A DNA stretch of 24,457 bases from DASPTR01 sp041481365 (GCA_041481365.1 JBGPBS010000017.1:1-24457), one strand, 5' to 3'. Positions 7,828 through 15,747 are shown, counted from the first letter of the stretch. Notes: generated by a model not told the origin, from the sequence alone. A program made the numbers and translations.

Positions 7828-8327
7828 CCTTGTTTTGTAGCCATTTTCCTGACAAAGTTCATTATTTGTTCCTTTTTCCCATAAATAAGGATTGAACCGT
7901 CGTCCTGTGGTCTGTATGACACGGATGAATCATCAGCCAAAGCCTTCAATCTGTCCATGGCAAGTTCGGCTGAGGGTCTGACACGGATCCATTGCTGCTC
8001 TCTCGGCAACCCAGCGACAAACCTCGGCTCCTCTTTTTCCTCTTTGCCGACTTTTCTACTTGCCTCATCTAATCGCTTGAGCCACTCATTTGCGTAGGCC
8101 GCTCCGAAGATCTTTTCTCCTTCAGAAACAAGGTAAGACTCTACGCTACTTAGATACTTCTCAATCTTTTGAGTAGCCTCTCCGCAGCTCGCATCAGCTT
8201 TCAGTATTCTGATCATCGTCCTCGCAGATTTCAAATTGTCCATGATTTGTGCGGGTACAACTCTCCCTTTTTTTCGAAAATCGGTGACCATTTCTTCAAG
8301 TATCTTCCAAGCTGCTGAATATCCCAT
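7824..8327 (-). CDS. DUF2096-like archaeal conserved protein
   Basis: The 167-residue protein begins with an all-helical part (MGYSAAWKILEEMVTDFRKKG, SARTMIRILKADAS, IEKYLSSVESYLVSEGEKIFG). It ends with a small alpha/beta part containing GLPREQQWIRVRPS and DDGSILIYGKKEQIMNFVRKM. From memory this pattern matches the archaeal DUF2096 family, whose function is not known. ATG 8327 lies about 19 nt after the expected start from a TATA box at 8367-8374. I see no well-spaced Shine-Dalgarno. The gene is convergent with the peptidase remnant and looks complete. Confidence 0.7.
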   Translation of the reverse strand: MGYSAAWKILEEMVTDFRKKGRVVPAQIMDNLKSARTMIRILKADASCGEATQKIEKYLSSVESYLVSEGEKIFGAAYANEWLKRLDEASRKVGKEEKEEPRFVAGLPREQQWIRVRPSAELAMDRLKALADDSSVSYRPQDDGSILIYGKKEQIMNFVRKMATKQG

Positions 8328-8366
8328 GTCACCAATTCACCGTTGCATGGCTGCATATGGCCTAGC

Positions 8367-8374
8367 ATTATAAA
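8367..8374 (-). promoter_or_regulatory. TATA box of the DUF2096-like gene
   Basis: The minus strand reads GCCTTTATAATGCT, a good TATA element. The predicted transcript start near 8346 gives a leader of about 19 nt. Confidence 0.5.
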
Positions 8375-8593
8375 GGCGTTGTTAGACGGAGGGCGATTTC
8401 CTTCCCGTGATCGTATTGTTTGATTCTTGTCTCCGATGATTCCATGATTGCACACTGTGTTGCCCCTTCGGATTTGTGCGTGAATGAGCAAGCTGAGCCT
8501 GCGGAGAGTGAATTTACAGAATAACACAAAGGCGTGACGAGGACAAAGGGCAGCAAATCCTCTTGACGTGTGTTATCAGGCATCGTTATGCGT

Positions 8594-8992
8594 CTAAATA
8601 CACTTCATCAAGTCCATTGACGTGCATAGTCCACACCGTTCTATATCAACTGCGGGATCGATGGTTTTATGCATCGCGCACAGTAACCCTTTGGCTCGTA
8701 TTGTCTTGCAGATCTGGCATAGGTTTGTGATGAACTCTAAATGTGACACGTCGCCTTCAGATAATCGGCTCGCAAGTTTGACTATCAGACTTTTCACGTC
8801 GCTGTCGCCTTCCAGGTTCACGGCTTTTCCACGCATTTCCCGGTGGTACAGGCTGATTGCTGGTTGGCTCACTCCAAGAAGTCTTGCAGCGTCTGCTTGC
8901 TTCAGCCCGTGTTTTGTCATCAGTTCTTTTGCCATAATGGCTCGAATGGCTGGCAGGGCACATTTCACTGCGATCTCACATGGGACGGACAT
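8594..8992 (-). CDS. HTH transcriptional regulator with Cys-rich C-terminus (COG2522-like)
   Basis: The 132-residue protein opens with CEIAVKCALPAIRAIMAKEL and an HTH at about 31-53 (QADAARLLGVSQPAISLYHR), as in the archaeal COG2522 family of predicted regulators. The C-terminal third holds C92-x2-C95, C105-x2-H108 and C120-x2-C123, plus C131, enough to bind a zinc ion or an Fe-S cluster. C5 and C11 are further candidates. It is transcribed divergently from the flavodiiron gene 84 bp away, and their promoters overlap, so it probably controls that gene and itself. Redox or oxygen sensing through the cysteines is an inference. ATG 8992 is preceded by GAGG at a long spacing of about 12 nt. Confidence 0.82.
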   Translation of the reverse strand: MSVPCEIAVKCALPAIRAIMAKELMTKHGLKQADAARLLGVSQPAISLYHREMRGKAVNLEGDSDVKSLIVKLASRLSEGDVSHLEFITNLCQICKTIRAKGLLCAMHKTIDPAVDIERCGLCTSMDLMKCI

Positions 8993-9028
8993 TTGATGTT
9001 TCTTCCTCTTTGTAATGTGTCGAAAGGC

Positions 9029-9057
9029 ATAAATATACTTTATTACAATCGTAATAA
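9029..9057. promoter_or_regulatory. Overlapping divergent promoters and inverted-repeat operator between regulator and fprA
   Basis: TAAATATA at 9030-9037 can serve as a TATA box rightward (start near 9059) and, read on the other strand as TATATTTA, leftward (start near 9010). Both predicted leaders are about 18 nt. Immediately downstream on the fprA side lies a perfect inverted repeat, TTATTAC-AATC-GTAATAA (9040-9057), placed between the TATA box and the predicted fprA start. A repressor bound there would block fprA transcription. A related half-site, TGTAATGT, is at 9011-9018 next to the regulator's start. Confidence 0.6.
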
Positions 9058-9076
9058 CGTCTCAAGGTGAAAAAAG

Positions 9077-10261
9077 ATGAGTTGGCGGAACATTGTTGCG
9101 CTTTCTGAAGGCGTCTACTGGGTTGGTATCAAAGATTGGGATAGAAAACTGTTTGACGCCTTGATTCCACTTCCAAACGGAACAACCTACAATGCCTATC
9201 TTGTAGTTGGAACTAAACAGAAAGCACTGATTGACACCGCAAATCCTGGTTTTGAGAAAGAGTTAGAGGATAAGATTAGGAGAATTACCGATCCCAGCGC
9301 CATAGACTACGTGGTAATGAATCACGCTGAACCTGACCACGCGGGATCCATTCCGCATATAATGTCAATTAATACAAGAGCCAAACTAGTTGCTACTGCC
9401 AAGGGTGCAAAAATGGCCCAAACGTACTACAAGGTGCCCGAAGATCGAATAGTCGTTGTACATGATAATGATAGCATAGATCTTGGCGGTAAAACTCTTC
9501 AGTTTGTCGAGGCTCCGATGCTTCATTGGCCCGAAACGATGTTCACATACGTCAAGGAAGCTCGGACCCTGTTTCCATGTGACTTCTTCGGCGCGCATGT
9601 GGCACGGGGAATTTTCGACGATGAAGTGGAAGATCTGCTTTCATATGCTCAGAGATACTTTGGCGAAATAATGATGCCTTTCAGCATAATGGCTCAGAAA
9701 GCCTTGGAAAAGATTAAGAATCTGAAGATCGACGTAATAGGCCCCAGTCATGGACCAATATACAAGAACCCTGAACGAATTCTCACTCTTTACAAGAAAT
9801 GGTCAAACGGGGAAACCAAACGAAAGGCCATAATAGTGTACGTGACCATGTGGAAGAACACGGAGAAAATGGTTCAACCCCTTGCAGAAACGCTGATGTC
9901 TGAAGGAATCGAAGTTGCATCGTACAACCTGACTGTGGCTGATGTTGGTGACATAGCAAGGGACCTGGTCGATTCGAAAGCCATTGTTCTGGGAACTCCC
10001 ACCGTACTTGGAGGCGCGCATCCCCTTGCGGTCTACGCTACTTATTTGGTGAAGGCTCTGCGCCCGCCTTTGAAATTCGGAGTCGTCCTGAGCTCTTACG
10101 GTTGGGGAGGGGGCGCTATCAAACATGTCCAAGAAATTTTGGGCTCGCCAAAGATGGAAATTGTCGGATCGATGGAGATAAACGGGCCACCATCCGAAAG
10201 TGATGTTGGAAAGATAATAGAAATCGGCAAGAATCTTGCCGAAAGAATCAAAAAGGCCTAA
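9077..10261 (+). CDS. fprA: Flavodiiron protein (FprA family A-type flavoprotein, O2/NO reductase)
   Basis: The 394-residue protein has the two flavodiiron domains. The N-terminal metallo-beta-lactamase-like domain (about 1-245) holds the diiron ligands H83-x-E85-x-D87-H88, H150, D169 and H225 (SHGPIYKNP). The C-terminal flavodoxin domain (about 252-394) begins IIVYVTMWKNTEKM and has TPTVLGGAHP and SYGWGGGA loops for FMN. Known members reduce O2 to water or NO to N2O in the cytoplasm of anaerobes, with electrons from rubredoxin or, in methanogens, F420H2. All expected ligands are present. ATG 9077 has AAGGTGA 6 nt upstream. The gene is divergent from the Cys-rich regulator and followed by the DUF438-hemerythrin gene. 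Confidence 0.94.
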   Translation: MSWRNIVALSEGVYWVGIKDWDRKLFDALIPLPNGTTYNAYLVVGTKQKALIDTANPGFEKELEDKIRRITDPSAIDYVVMNHAEPDHAGSIPHIMSINTRAKLVATAKGAKMAQTYYKVPEDRIVVVHDNDSIDLGGKTLQFVEAPMLHWPETMFTYVKEARTLFPCDFFGAHVARGIFDDEVEDLLSYAQRYFGEIMMPFSIMAQKALEKIKNLKIDVIGPSHGPIYKNPERILTLYKKWSNGETKRKAIIVYVTMWKNTEKMVQPLAETLMSEGIEVASYNLTVADVGDIARDLVDSKAIVLGTPTVLGGAHPLAVYATYLVKALRPPLKFGVVLSSYGWGGGAIKHVQEILGSPKMEIVGSMEINGPPSESDVGKIIEIGKNLAERIKKA

Positions 10262-10389
10262 ACAGCAGAAACCTGGCAGTGAAAGAACTAGCGTGGGAGA
10301 AGTTGTCGGCGATGAATTCTGCAAACGTAGAAATGAAAACCGAAAATGCACAGGCATCCTCGCAAAGCGAGAACTGAAGGGACGAAAAA

Positions 10390-11616
10390 ATGGATATGCT
10401 GAGTGAAAAACGGAAAAAAATGCTGAAAGAGATAATCTCTGAGTTGCATGCTGGGATTCCACCGCAGGAAGTTAAAGAAAGGTTCAAGCGAGTTTTAGAG
10501 GGTGTGAGTTCTGAAGAGATTGCCAAGATCGAACAAGAACTTGTGAAGGAGGGAATGCCCAGAGAGGAGCTTCAACGGCTATGCGACGTTCATATGGCCG
10601 TCTTCAGTGAACAGCTAGAAAAACAGGAATTGAACGTTCCTCCAGAACATCCCCTTGGCATACTGCTCGAAGAACACAGGATCCTCCTGCGGCTCTTGGA
10701 GCAACTCTCCACCACGGTTGACATCATTGGACAAGCATGCGACATAGTCTACGTCGGAGACGACTTGACACAGATGAAGAAGATAGTAGAAGAACTATCC
10801 GATGCCGAGAAACACTATTTGCGGGAAGAAAACGTGCTGTTTCCAGCCTTGGAAAAACATGGAATCACCGAACCCCCTGCGATAATGTGGATGGAGCATG
10901 ACAAGATCCGCGAATGTAAGAAGCAGATTTACAGTATGGTTCAGAAATACGAGGCCAGAGACTTTCAGGAGTTCAAGAAGAGCCTTCTTGAACGTACAAG
11001 ATCACTGAACAGCATGCTGTCCAGCCACATCTTCAAGGAAAACACCGTGCTTTATCCGGCGGCGCTGAAAGTGATCCCGAAGGAGGAATGGAGCGGCATC
11101 AGAGAGGACTTTGACGAGATCGGTTACTGCTGTTTCACGCCGAAAAACCTGATAAAACCACCGACAACAATAAGCGATAAAACATGTGATTCGCTGTCAA
11201 GTGAAGGAACGTTGCGGTTCGACACGGGAAGCCTATTGAAGGAGGAAATTGAGGCTATTCTTGACACGATTCCAGTAGACATATCATTCATCGACGCCAA
11301 TGACGCTGTAAAGTACTTCAACAAGGCAGAGAAGCGGATCTTCGTAAGGACGAAGTCAGTGATCGGAAGAAAAGTACAGATGTGCCATCCGCAGAAGAGC
11401 GTTCACGTCGTGAACAAGATCGTTGAGACCTTCAAGTCCGGTAAGAAAGACTCGGCTGAATTCTGGATTTCGATCAACAACCGTCTGGTCCACATCAGAT
11501 ACTTCGCAGTGAGAGACAGGCGTGGCAAGTATCTGGGAACACTCGAGGTAACGCAAGACATCACCGACATTAAGAAAATCGAGGGTCAGAAAAGGCTTCT
11601 TGACTGGGAAGTTTGA
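10390..11616 (+). CDS. DUF438-hemerythrin-PAS protein (COG2461-like)
   Basis: The 408-residue protein has three parts. A DUF438 helical domain (about 8-80) comes first. A hemerythrin HHE domain (about 87-230) has likely iron ligands H96, H142, E146, H170, H213 and E217 (motifs EEHRILL, EKHYLREENVLFP, MEHDKIRE, SSHIFKENTVLYP). A PAS-like domain (about 283-395) begins EAILDTIPVDISFIDAND. Hemerythrin iron binds O2 or NO, and PAS domains bind small ligands, so an oxygen/NO-sensing or storage role is likely. There is no membrane segment or kinase domain. It lies 128 bp after the flavodiiron gene with no clear promoter between them, so they are probably co-transcribed. Confidence 0.9.
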   Translation: MDMLSEKRKKMLKEIISELHAGIPPQEVKERFKRVLEGVSSEEIAKIEQELVKEGMPREELQRLCDVHMAVFSEQLEKQELNVPPEHPLGILLEEHRILLRLLEQLSTTVDIIGQACDIVYVGDDLTQMKKIVEELSDAEKHYLREENVLFPALEKHGITEPPAIMWMEHDKIRECKKQIYSMVQKYEARDFQEFKKSLLERTRSLNSMLSSHIFKENTVLYPAALKVIPKEEWSGIREDFDEIGYCCFTPKNLIKPPTTISDKTCDSLSSEGTLRFDTGSLLKEEIEAILDTIPVDISFIDANDAVKYFNKAEKRIFVRTKSVIGRKVQMCHPQKSVHVVNKIVETFKSGKKDSAEFWISINNRLVHIRYFAVRDRRGKYLGTLEVTQDITDIKKIEGQKRLLDWEV

Positions 11617-11729
11617 CTCAACAAGGCTTAAGCGTGGCCCTCAACGAGTTGACCAGGCAGCTGCTGCAGAAAGAGACACTTTCAACTCAAACGATTGCAA
11701 AAATCATCGGGAGACAATTCTGCAGATAG
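11613..11729 (+). pseudogene. Short ORF resembling a protein C-terminus (possible FtsH-like remnant)
   Basis: Overlapping the end of the DUF438 gene in another frame, a 38-residue ORF (possible starts TTG 11613 or GTG 11634) contains VALNELTRQLLQKETLSTQT followed by a short helix. The pattern of a helix, then LL.KETL, then IA.II resembles the extreme C-terminus of FtsH-type peptidases. The likeness is short and I see no upstream FtsH sequence and no Shine-Dalgarno. It may be a relic or chance. Confidence 0.15.
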
Positions 11730-11773
11730 AAACTGGCACAGAGCATGCGGGATTCATGATTGCGTGAGTGCTT

Positions 11774-11920
11774 CTAATCGCAGTTCTTGACGCCTATCAT
11801 TTTTCTATAGCTTCTAAGGTCCATGATGACTCGTGCCAAGAAACGCAGTTCCAGCGTTTTCGCTTCAAGTTGTGAGAGCTTCTCGCCGACGTTCTTCATA
11901 GAAATGCCTTCTTCGCTCAT
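11774..11920 (-). CDS. Possible small helical protein (48 residues)
   Basis: A short frame starts at ATG 11920 with AGGGA about 7 nt upstream and ends at TAG 11774. The product is charged and helical, with a leucine-rich core (VGEKLSQLEAKTLELRFLAR) and a basic tail (SYRKMIGVKNCD). It could be a coiled-coil micro-protein. No TATA box of good quality is seen at the right distance. The evidence is the Shine-Dalgarno and the regular amphipathic composition only. Confidence 0.35.
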   Translation of the reverse strand: MSEEGISMKNVGEKLSQLEAKTLELRFLARVIMDLRSYRKMIGVKNCD

Positions 11921-11929
11921 GGTCATGTC

Positions 11930-12381
11930 CCTATTTGCCGCTTAAGACCCTATCGCTATGCAGAGCCACCAATACTCATCTGGGCTATGAATCGAGCATC
12001 AATATTCAGCGTGAATTTAAACGTTATTATATTATGAGACTGAACTGAGAGTGGACACATCACGTGCCCAATGTGAAAAGCATGGATGACTCGAAAATCA
12101 CGTCCCCAAGAATGAGGCCAAGAAGTTTTGAGAAGACCGACTAACCAGAAGATCGCGCTCAAGAATAACCCAGCTCCTGTAGTCGATTCGGATAATATTG
12201 ATGTTGCAGTACGGCTACGACTTGAACATGGATGCCTGACCTTGGTATACGCCCTGCCCAATTAGCTTCCCCAGCATGCGACAGAGTAGAACTCTAATAA
12301 CGTGTAGACTCGCCAGAAATCATTTCATTTGATGGATTTTGGCACAACCCCCCAATAGGCTCTATCTTGCGAGAAGCGTTG
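11930..12381. other. Intergenic region without a supported gene
   Basis: About 450 bp between the small ORF and tRNA-Asn. It has AT-rich patches (TTTAAACGTTATTATATTA near 12016-12034) that could be promoter elements, but no gene follows at a suitable distance. A minus-strand frame at 11956-12261 has one hydrophobic run but otherwise Ser/Arg/His-rich composition unlike real proteins here, and I do not call it. Confidence 0.5.
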
Positions 12382-12458
12382 TGGCGCCGCCGATAGGACT
12401 TGAACCTATGACCGACTGGTTAACAGCCAGCTGCTCTACCTGGCTGAGCTACGGCGGC
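12382..12458 (-). tRNA. tRNA-Asn (anticodon GTT)
   Basis: Read on the minus strand the gene folds as a full cloverleaf. The 7-bp acceptor stem GCCGCCG/CGGCGGC pairs perfectly. The D arm is GCTC...GAGC and the anticodon stem GCTGG/CCAGT carries the loop CTGTTAA. The T stem is ATAGG/CCTAT with loop TTCAAGT, followed by discriminator G and an encoded CCA. The anticodon GTT reads asparagine codons. There is no intron. A TATA-like TTAAATA lies about 36-42 bp upstream. Confidence 0.96.
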
Positions 12459-12493
12459 TCCTGCCTGACGCTAACTTTTGAGTTTTGTGGTCG

Positions 12494-12500
12494 TATTTAA
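12494..12500 (-). promoter_or_regulatory. TATA-like element upstream of tRNA-Asn
   Basis: The minus strand reads ACTTAAATACG. Transcription would begin about 25 nt downstream near 12472, 14 nt before the mature tRNA 5' end, consistent with trimming by RNase P. Confidence 0.45.
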
Positions 12501-13307
12501 GTCTGCCCATAGGTTAATGTCTGGGTAGAATGATGTTATGTGCTCAAAAAAATCGAGCTTTGTGAACCGCCATACTGTCGTCTGGGTTCCTGTCAATCTT
12601 GAGTGGTATGTCAACGTGCCAGCTTGACGTTTTGAACCTGAGATAATGGAGATATCTCCGAAGGGACACTAATCTAAGGGTGGCTCTAAAATCAAGATGA
12701 ACTGGGCTCCTTTAGCCTGATTGGTAGACTTCTTCCGAGCAACGAAATTGAATTGCCGAGTCATAATCAGCCATATCCCAAAACAATGTGTTCATGGTGA
12801 CCTGAAAACCATGATAAAAGGAACTTGACTTCTGCACTCATTTCAGGACCTTTTCTTCCATAGATCATGACTACGAGTAACGTCGCCGTCATGAATAGTC
12901 CAAGAACAAAGATTGATGGAAATTTCTGGATTTAGTGGTTAGTTGTCTTGGTTTCATCAATGACTCATGGTGTGTTCCACCGTCCATCGACTACTGTGGC
13001 GTTTGGTATTAGCGCGGGCATGTCTTGTGGAAGTCGTTCAGATCAACACAAACAATATGATGTATCAACAAAGCATGTGGAGGGCCAAAGTCCAACAGAT
13101 GACTTGGTTCGACTGAACCTGTGGATAAGGGCATAAAGTGCAATGTCCTCAAGTTTTCTTAAATGTTCCACCTCTGAGAAACTTGGACGTGAAGCTGCGA
13201 TCACCGTTGCGGACGATGTTGTTATTGAGGGTAGCGAGATAAGATGGTTAAAACGCTTCAGCATCCGTTGCCTTTCGCTTGTTGTTTGCTGGTTGTTCCC
13301 TAGAATT
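12501..13307. other. Gene-poor region with decayed or short ORFs
   Basis: About 800 bp with no gene I can support. A 41-codon minus frame (12749-12874) encodes a hydrophobic start (MTATLLVVMIYGRKGPEM) like a stray membrane segment. A minus ORF at 13043-13264 (73 codons) directly follows the membrane-protein pair and has one plausible helical stretch (FSEVEHLRKLEDIALYALIH) but an unconvincing end. There is a perfect 12-bp palindrome GGAGATATCTCC at 12648-12659 and a 7-bp-arm inverted repeat TCATGGT...ACCATGA at 12792-12814. The composition suggests degraded coding sequence. Confidence 0.4.
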
Positions 13308-13682
13308 TCAAAGAAGAACCTTCTTCTCTTGCTGAAAATAAGAGGACAGTAGGAGACTCGCGGAAACTAGGAATAGAAGTAGTGCAGATATCTCTAGGGT
13401 TTTGTAGATTAGTTTTTCGAAAAAGAATTTCGTAAGGTAAGCTGTGAATAAGACCAGAGTGCTCATTAAGGTTATGAGTACAATCTTCCTGAGTTTTTTT
13501 GATGTAATTGCTTTGATGGTTCCCGCGGCAAAAATCACGTATGGGTTTAGTCCTTTGGTTTTCAGAATCACGTAAGTGACAAAGATTATCGAGACGCATG
13601 AAGCGGAAATGGAAAGGACCGTTGTTGCCTGGTAGAACAAGTCAAGCAAGGACAACTTTTTTGCCTCCTTTGGCGAAAGCAT
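13308..13682 (-). CDS. Small membrane protein, three TM segments (second of a pair)
   Basis: The 124-residue protein has a short charged N-terminus (MLSPKEAKKLS), hydrophobic segments near 18-40, 64-83 and 90-112, and a basic C-terminus (EKKVLL). No family is recognised. ATG 13682 is chosen over TTG 13688. The gene overlaps the upstream membrane-protein gene by about 41 bp, so the two are probably translated together and may form a complex. No Shine-Dalgarno is visible, in keeping with coupling. Confidence 0.5.
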   Translation of the reverse strand: MLSPKEAKKLSLLDLFYQATTVLSISASCVSIIFVTYVILKTKGLNPYVIFAAGTIKAITSKKLRKIVLITLMSTLVLFTAYLTKFFFEKLIYKTLEISALLLFLVSASLLLSSYFQQEKKVLL

Positions 13683-13959
13683 AAACAAAAAGTGTTTGAC
13701 TACTTATTAGAAGAATGGAAATAGTCCCGGTAAATGCTTGCGCGAATAGTTCCTGATATGTCGAGAAAAAGATCAATTCCATGACTTCCTCTGAAAACCA
13801 AACTAGAAAACCAAGCATCGTGAGGATTAGTCCCGCTGTGCTCGCTTTCCAATGAATTAATAACATATTTTCAAGAATCTTGTATTTCATAGCTGAAATT
13901 ATAAGAGCAGTCAGGTTGGCGAACAAACCAACTATTGTGAGAAACTCTATTACACTCAT
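13642..13959 (-). CDS. Small membrane protein, three TM segments (first of a pair)
   Basis: The 105-residue protein has hydrophobic segments near 3-22, 38-58 and 76-97 separated by short charged loops (SAMKYKILEN, SEEVMELIFFSTYQE), and ends KGGKKVVLA. No family is recognised. ATG 13959 follows a weak GGGT. It is the first gene of a two-gene unit with the overlapping 13308-13682. A TTAATAC about 55 bp upstream is a possible but poor TATA box. The smooth hydrophobic periodicity in both frames supports real coding. Confidence 0.55.
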   Translation of the reverse strand: MSVIEFLTIVGLFANLTALIISAMKYKILENMLLIHWKASTAGLILTMLGFLVWFSEEVMELIFFSTYQELFAQAFTGTISILLISSQTLFVYAFAKGGKKVVLA

Positions 13960-14161
13960 GCAGACTTACCCACAGTCTTTTTCAGCCTTGACAAGCCGTT
14001 GATTGATGAAAGTATTAATGAATTATGAAGATTAGCTCAATATTGTGGATTAGTCATTGAACACAAAAACCCCATTGACCAAAACCTCTAATCCATATAT
14101 CTATCGCACGTTCAAATCACTTCCTTCGAGCCTTTTCTCAATTTGCTCTCTTTTTTCATTC

Positions 14162-15646
14162 TTAGTCTGAAGTCAGGCTGATTCCAGACTGTCTTGCCTT
14201 GTACTTTGCTATGGAAGCGAAGAGTCTGTAGAAGGGTACTAGTACTTTGGCTTGCCAGCTTTCGCCGAGCGACATGCCGATTAGTTGGTGGATCCAGTAA
14301 TAATCGTGCTGAAGACACTTTATCAGTAGTTCCCGATGTAGTTCTGTCACCTGTGTTCCCTTGAACCAGTCTTCATGTTTCAGTCTTCCCATGGGAACGA
14401 AGAACAACGGAACAATGAGGCTTCTGACGTCCTTCAGGTCATCCATGAGTTCCATGGTTTTTATGAGGTCCTCTTCTGTTTCTTCAGGAGTTCCGACGAT
14501 CAATGTGCCGGCGGGCACGAGTTTGTTGTCATGCATCAGCCCCATTCCGGTTCGGACGACCTGTGGCCATTCTTCCAGCTTGAACGGGTGAGCCTTAACA
14601 TGCATGATTTTTCGTATGAGCCTTGGAGAACCCGTCTCAATGCCAATTTCAACTCCCCACCAGGGTTGTTTCTGCCTTATGATTTCGGCCGTCTTTGAGA
14701 AGAGTTTTGGTTCCGCTGCAACAGCCGCCAACGAACAGTGGCTCCAAGTCACTCCTCTGCACTTCTTGACGACCGCCTCATGGAGTTTGATGAGTCTTTC
14801 ACCGTTCGGCGAAGTATTCTTGGAGCCGTAGAGCATGACGTCTTCTGCATGGAGGGTTGTTCCCTCTATGCCTCCGACCTTCATGTTTACGTCTATTTCT
14901 CGGAGTACCTTCTCCAGCGAGTACCAACGCAGAGGCCTCAGCGTCACACTGCAGAACTGGCACCCCCTGCAGCATCCGCGGCCAATTTCTACCAGTCCAT
15001 TGATTGAAGGATTGACGATTTCAGGAATCTCCTCCAGCTTCGGGCTCTCTCCAATGCTGGCCTCATAATATTTCGGGAGGACCTGACCTTCGATGGCTGC
15101 TTTGAAGATTTTTCCAACGACTTTTTCTGCTTCTCCTGCAACTATGCAGTCTATTCCATATCTGTCAACAAACCGTTGCCTGTATTGGAATTGCCAAACA
15201 CCAGGTCCACCGACAACGATCTTCAGGCCTTTCTCCTTGGCCTTTCTGACTGCTGGCTGACTCAGTAACCTCCGAAAGTACTGTGCAAGAAACGGTTCCT
15301 TTTTGAGAATGAATGCCAAGGTGCTCGAGGCTGGTCCCAAGCCAAACGGGTCCATGACGTGTATGCCTAACACCTTCGCTTCGGCCACATGATTCTTAAG
15401 ATGATTGGGTGAAACGGTTCGAACATTGAATCCTTCGCTCAATAGTTGAGCTTCGATCTTTCTCAGACCGTACGGAGCGGCTGCCGGAACTTCATCTTCC
15501 TCCTTAATCGGGGGGAAGAAAAGCCACTTGAACAGCTGGTCTGGAATGAAGTTCGGAGGCGCGCAAGTTCCGAAGCCCAAGAATTCGTTGTGATGATAGT
15601 CACTCATCAGCGTACTATCAGCCGTCAGAACGACGTCAAATCCCAA
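14162..15646 (-). CDS. Radical SAM protein with N-terminal B12-binding-like domain
   Basis: The product is about 494 residues. The N-terminal part (about 1-190) starts GFDVVLTADSTLMSDYHH and has alpha/beta elements such as VVGGPG and IDCIVAGEAE typical of cobalamin-binding radical SAM enzymes. The radical SAM core begins with C225-x3-C229-x2-C232 (GRGCCRGCQFC), which binds the [4Fe-4S] cluster that cleaves SAM. GIETGSPRLIRKIM and GTLIVGTPEETEEDL are later core motifs. The substrate is unknown. The frame runs upstream to 15760, but TTG 15646 is preferred: GAGGGGG lies 9 nt upstream, a TATA box is at 15684-15691, and family members begin here. It diverges from the por operon. Confidence 0.85.
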   Translation of the reverse strand: MGFDVVLTADSTLMSDYHHNEFLGFGTCAPPNFIPDQLFKWLFFPPIKEEDEVPAAAPYGLRKIEAQLLSEGFNVRTVSPNHLKNHVAEAKVLGIHVMDPFGLGPASSTLAFILKKEPFLAQYFRRLLSQPAVRKAKEKGLKIVVGGPGVWQFQYRQRFVDRYGIDCIVAGEAEKVVGKIFKAAIEGQVLPKYYEASIGESPKLEEIPEIVNPSINGLVEIGRGCCRGCQFCSVTLRPLRWYSLEKVLREIDVNMKVGGIEGTTLHAEDVMLYGSKNTSPNGERLIKLHEAVVKKCRGVTWSHCSLAAVAAEPKLFSKTAEIIRQKQPWWGVEIGIETGSPRLIRKIMHVKAHPFKLEEWPQVVRTGMGLMHDNKLVPAGTLIVGTPEETEEDLIKTMELMDDLKDVRSLIVPLFFVPMGRLKHEDWFKGTQVTELHRELLIKCLQHDYYWIHQLIGMSLGESWQAKVLVPFYRLFASIAKYKARQSGISLTSD

Positions 15647-15683
15647 GTTGAGTTGCCCCCTCAGATCAAGCGAGTCAGATTTC

Positions 15684-15691
15684 TTATTAAA
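15684..15691 (-). promoter_or_regulatory. TATA box of the radical SAM gene
   Basis: The minus strand reads CCTTTAATAAG. The expected transcript start near 15663 gives a leader of about 17 nt carrying the GAGGGGG Shine-Dalgarno, which supports the TTG start at 15646 and excludes the longer frame. Confidence 0.5.
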
Positions 15692-15741
15692 GGATTTGCT
15701 CCTGCCAGATATTCCATTTCTTATGATCACCCAGAAAAGTG

Positions 15742-15747
15742 TATATC
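15742..15747 (+). promoter_or_regulatory. TATA box of the porGDAB operon
   Basis: The plus strand reads AGTGTATATCTCC. A start about 25 nt downstream, near 15769, gives a leader of about 26 nt to TTG 15795 including GGAGAG. It lies about 50 bp from the opposed radical SAM TATA box. Confidence 0.45.

Noticed and set aside
11613..11729. FtsH-like tail as a real gene
   Set aside because: Only about 20 residues resemble the family and nothing upstream matches, so I list it only as a low-confidence fragment.
11956..12261. 101-codon minus frame with one hydrophobic run
   Set aside because: The rest is Ser/Arg/His/Trp-rich with no Shine-Dalgarno or TATA box at the right distance; not coding-like.
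13043..13352. Overlapping frames on both strands after the membrane-protein pair
   Set aside because: Neither has a convincing start, end or family; the minus frame has one plausible helix only.
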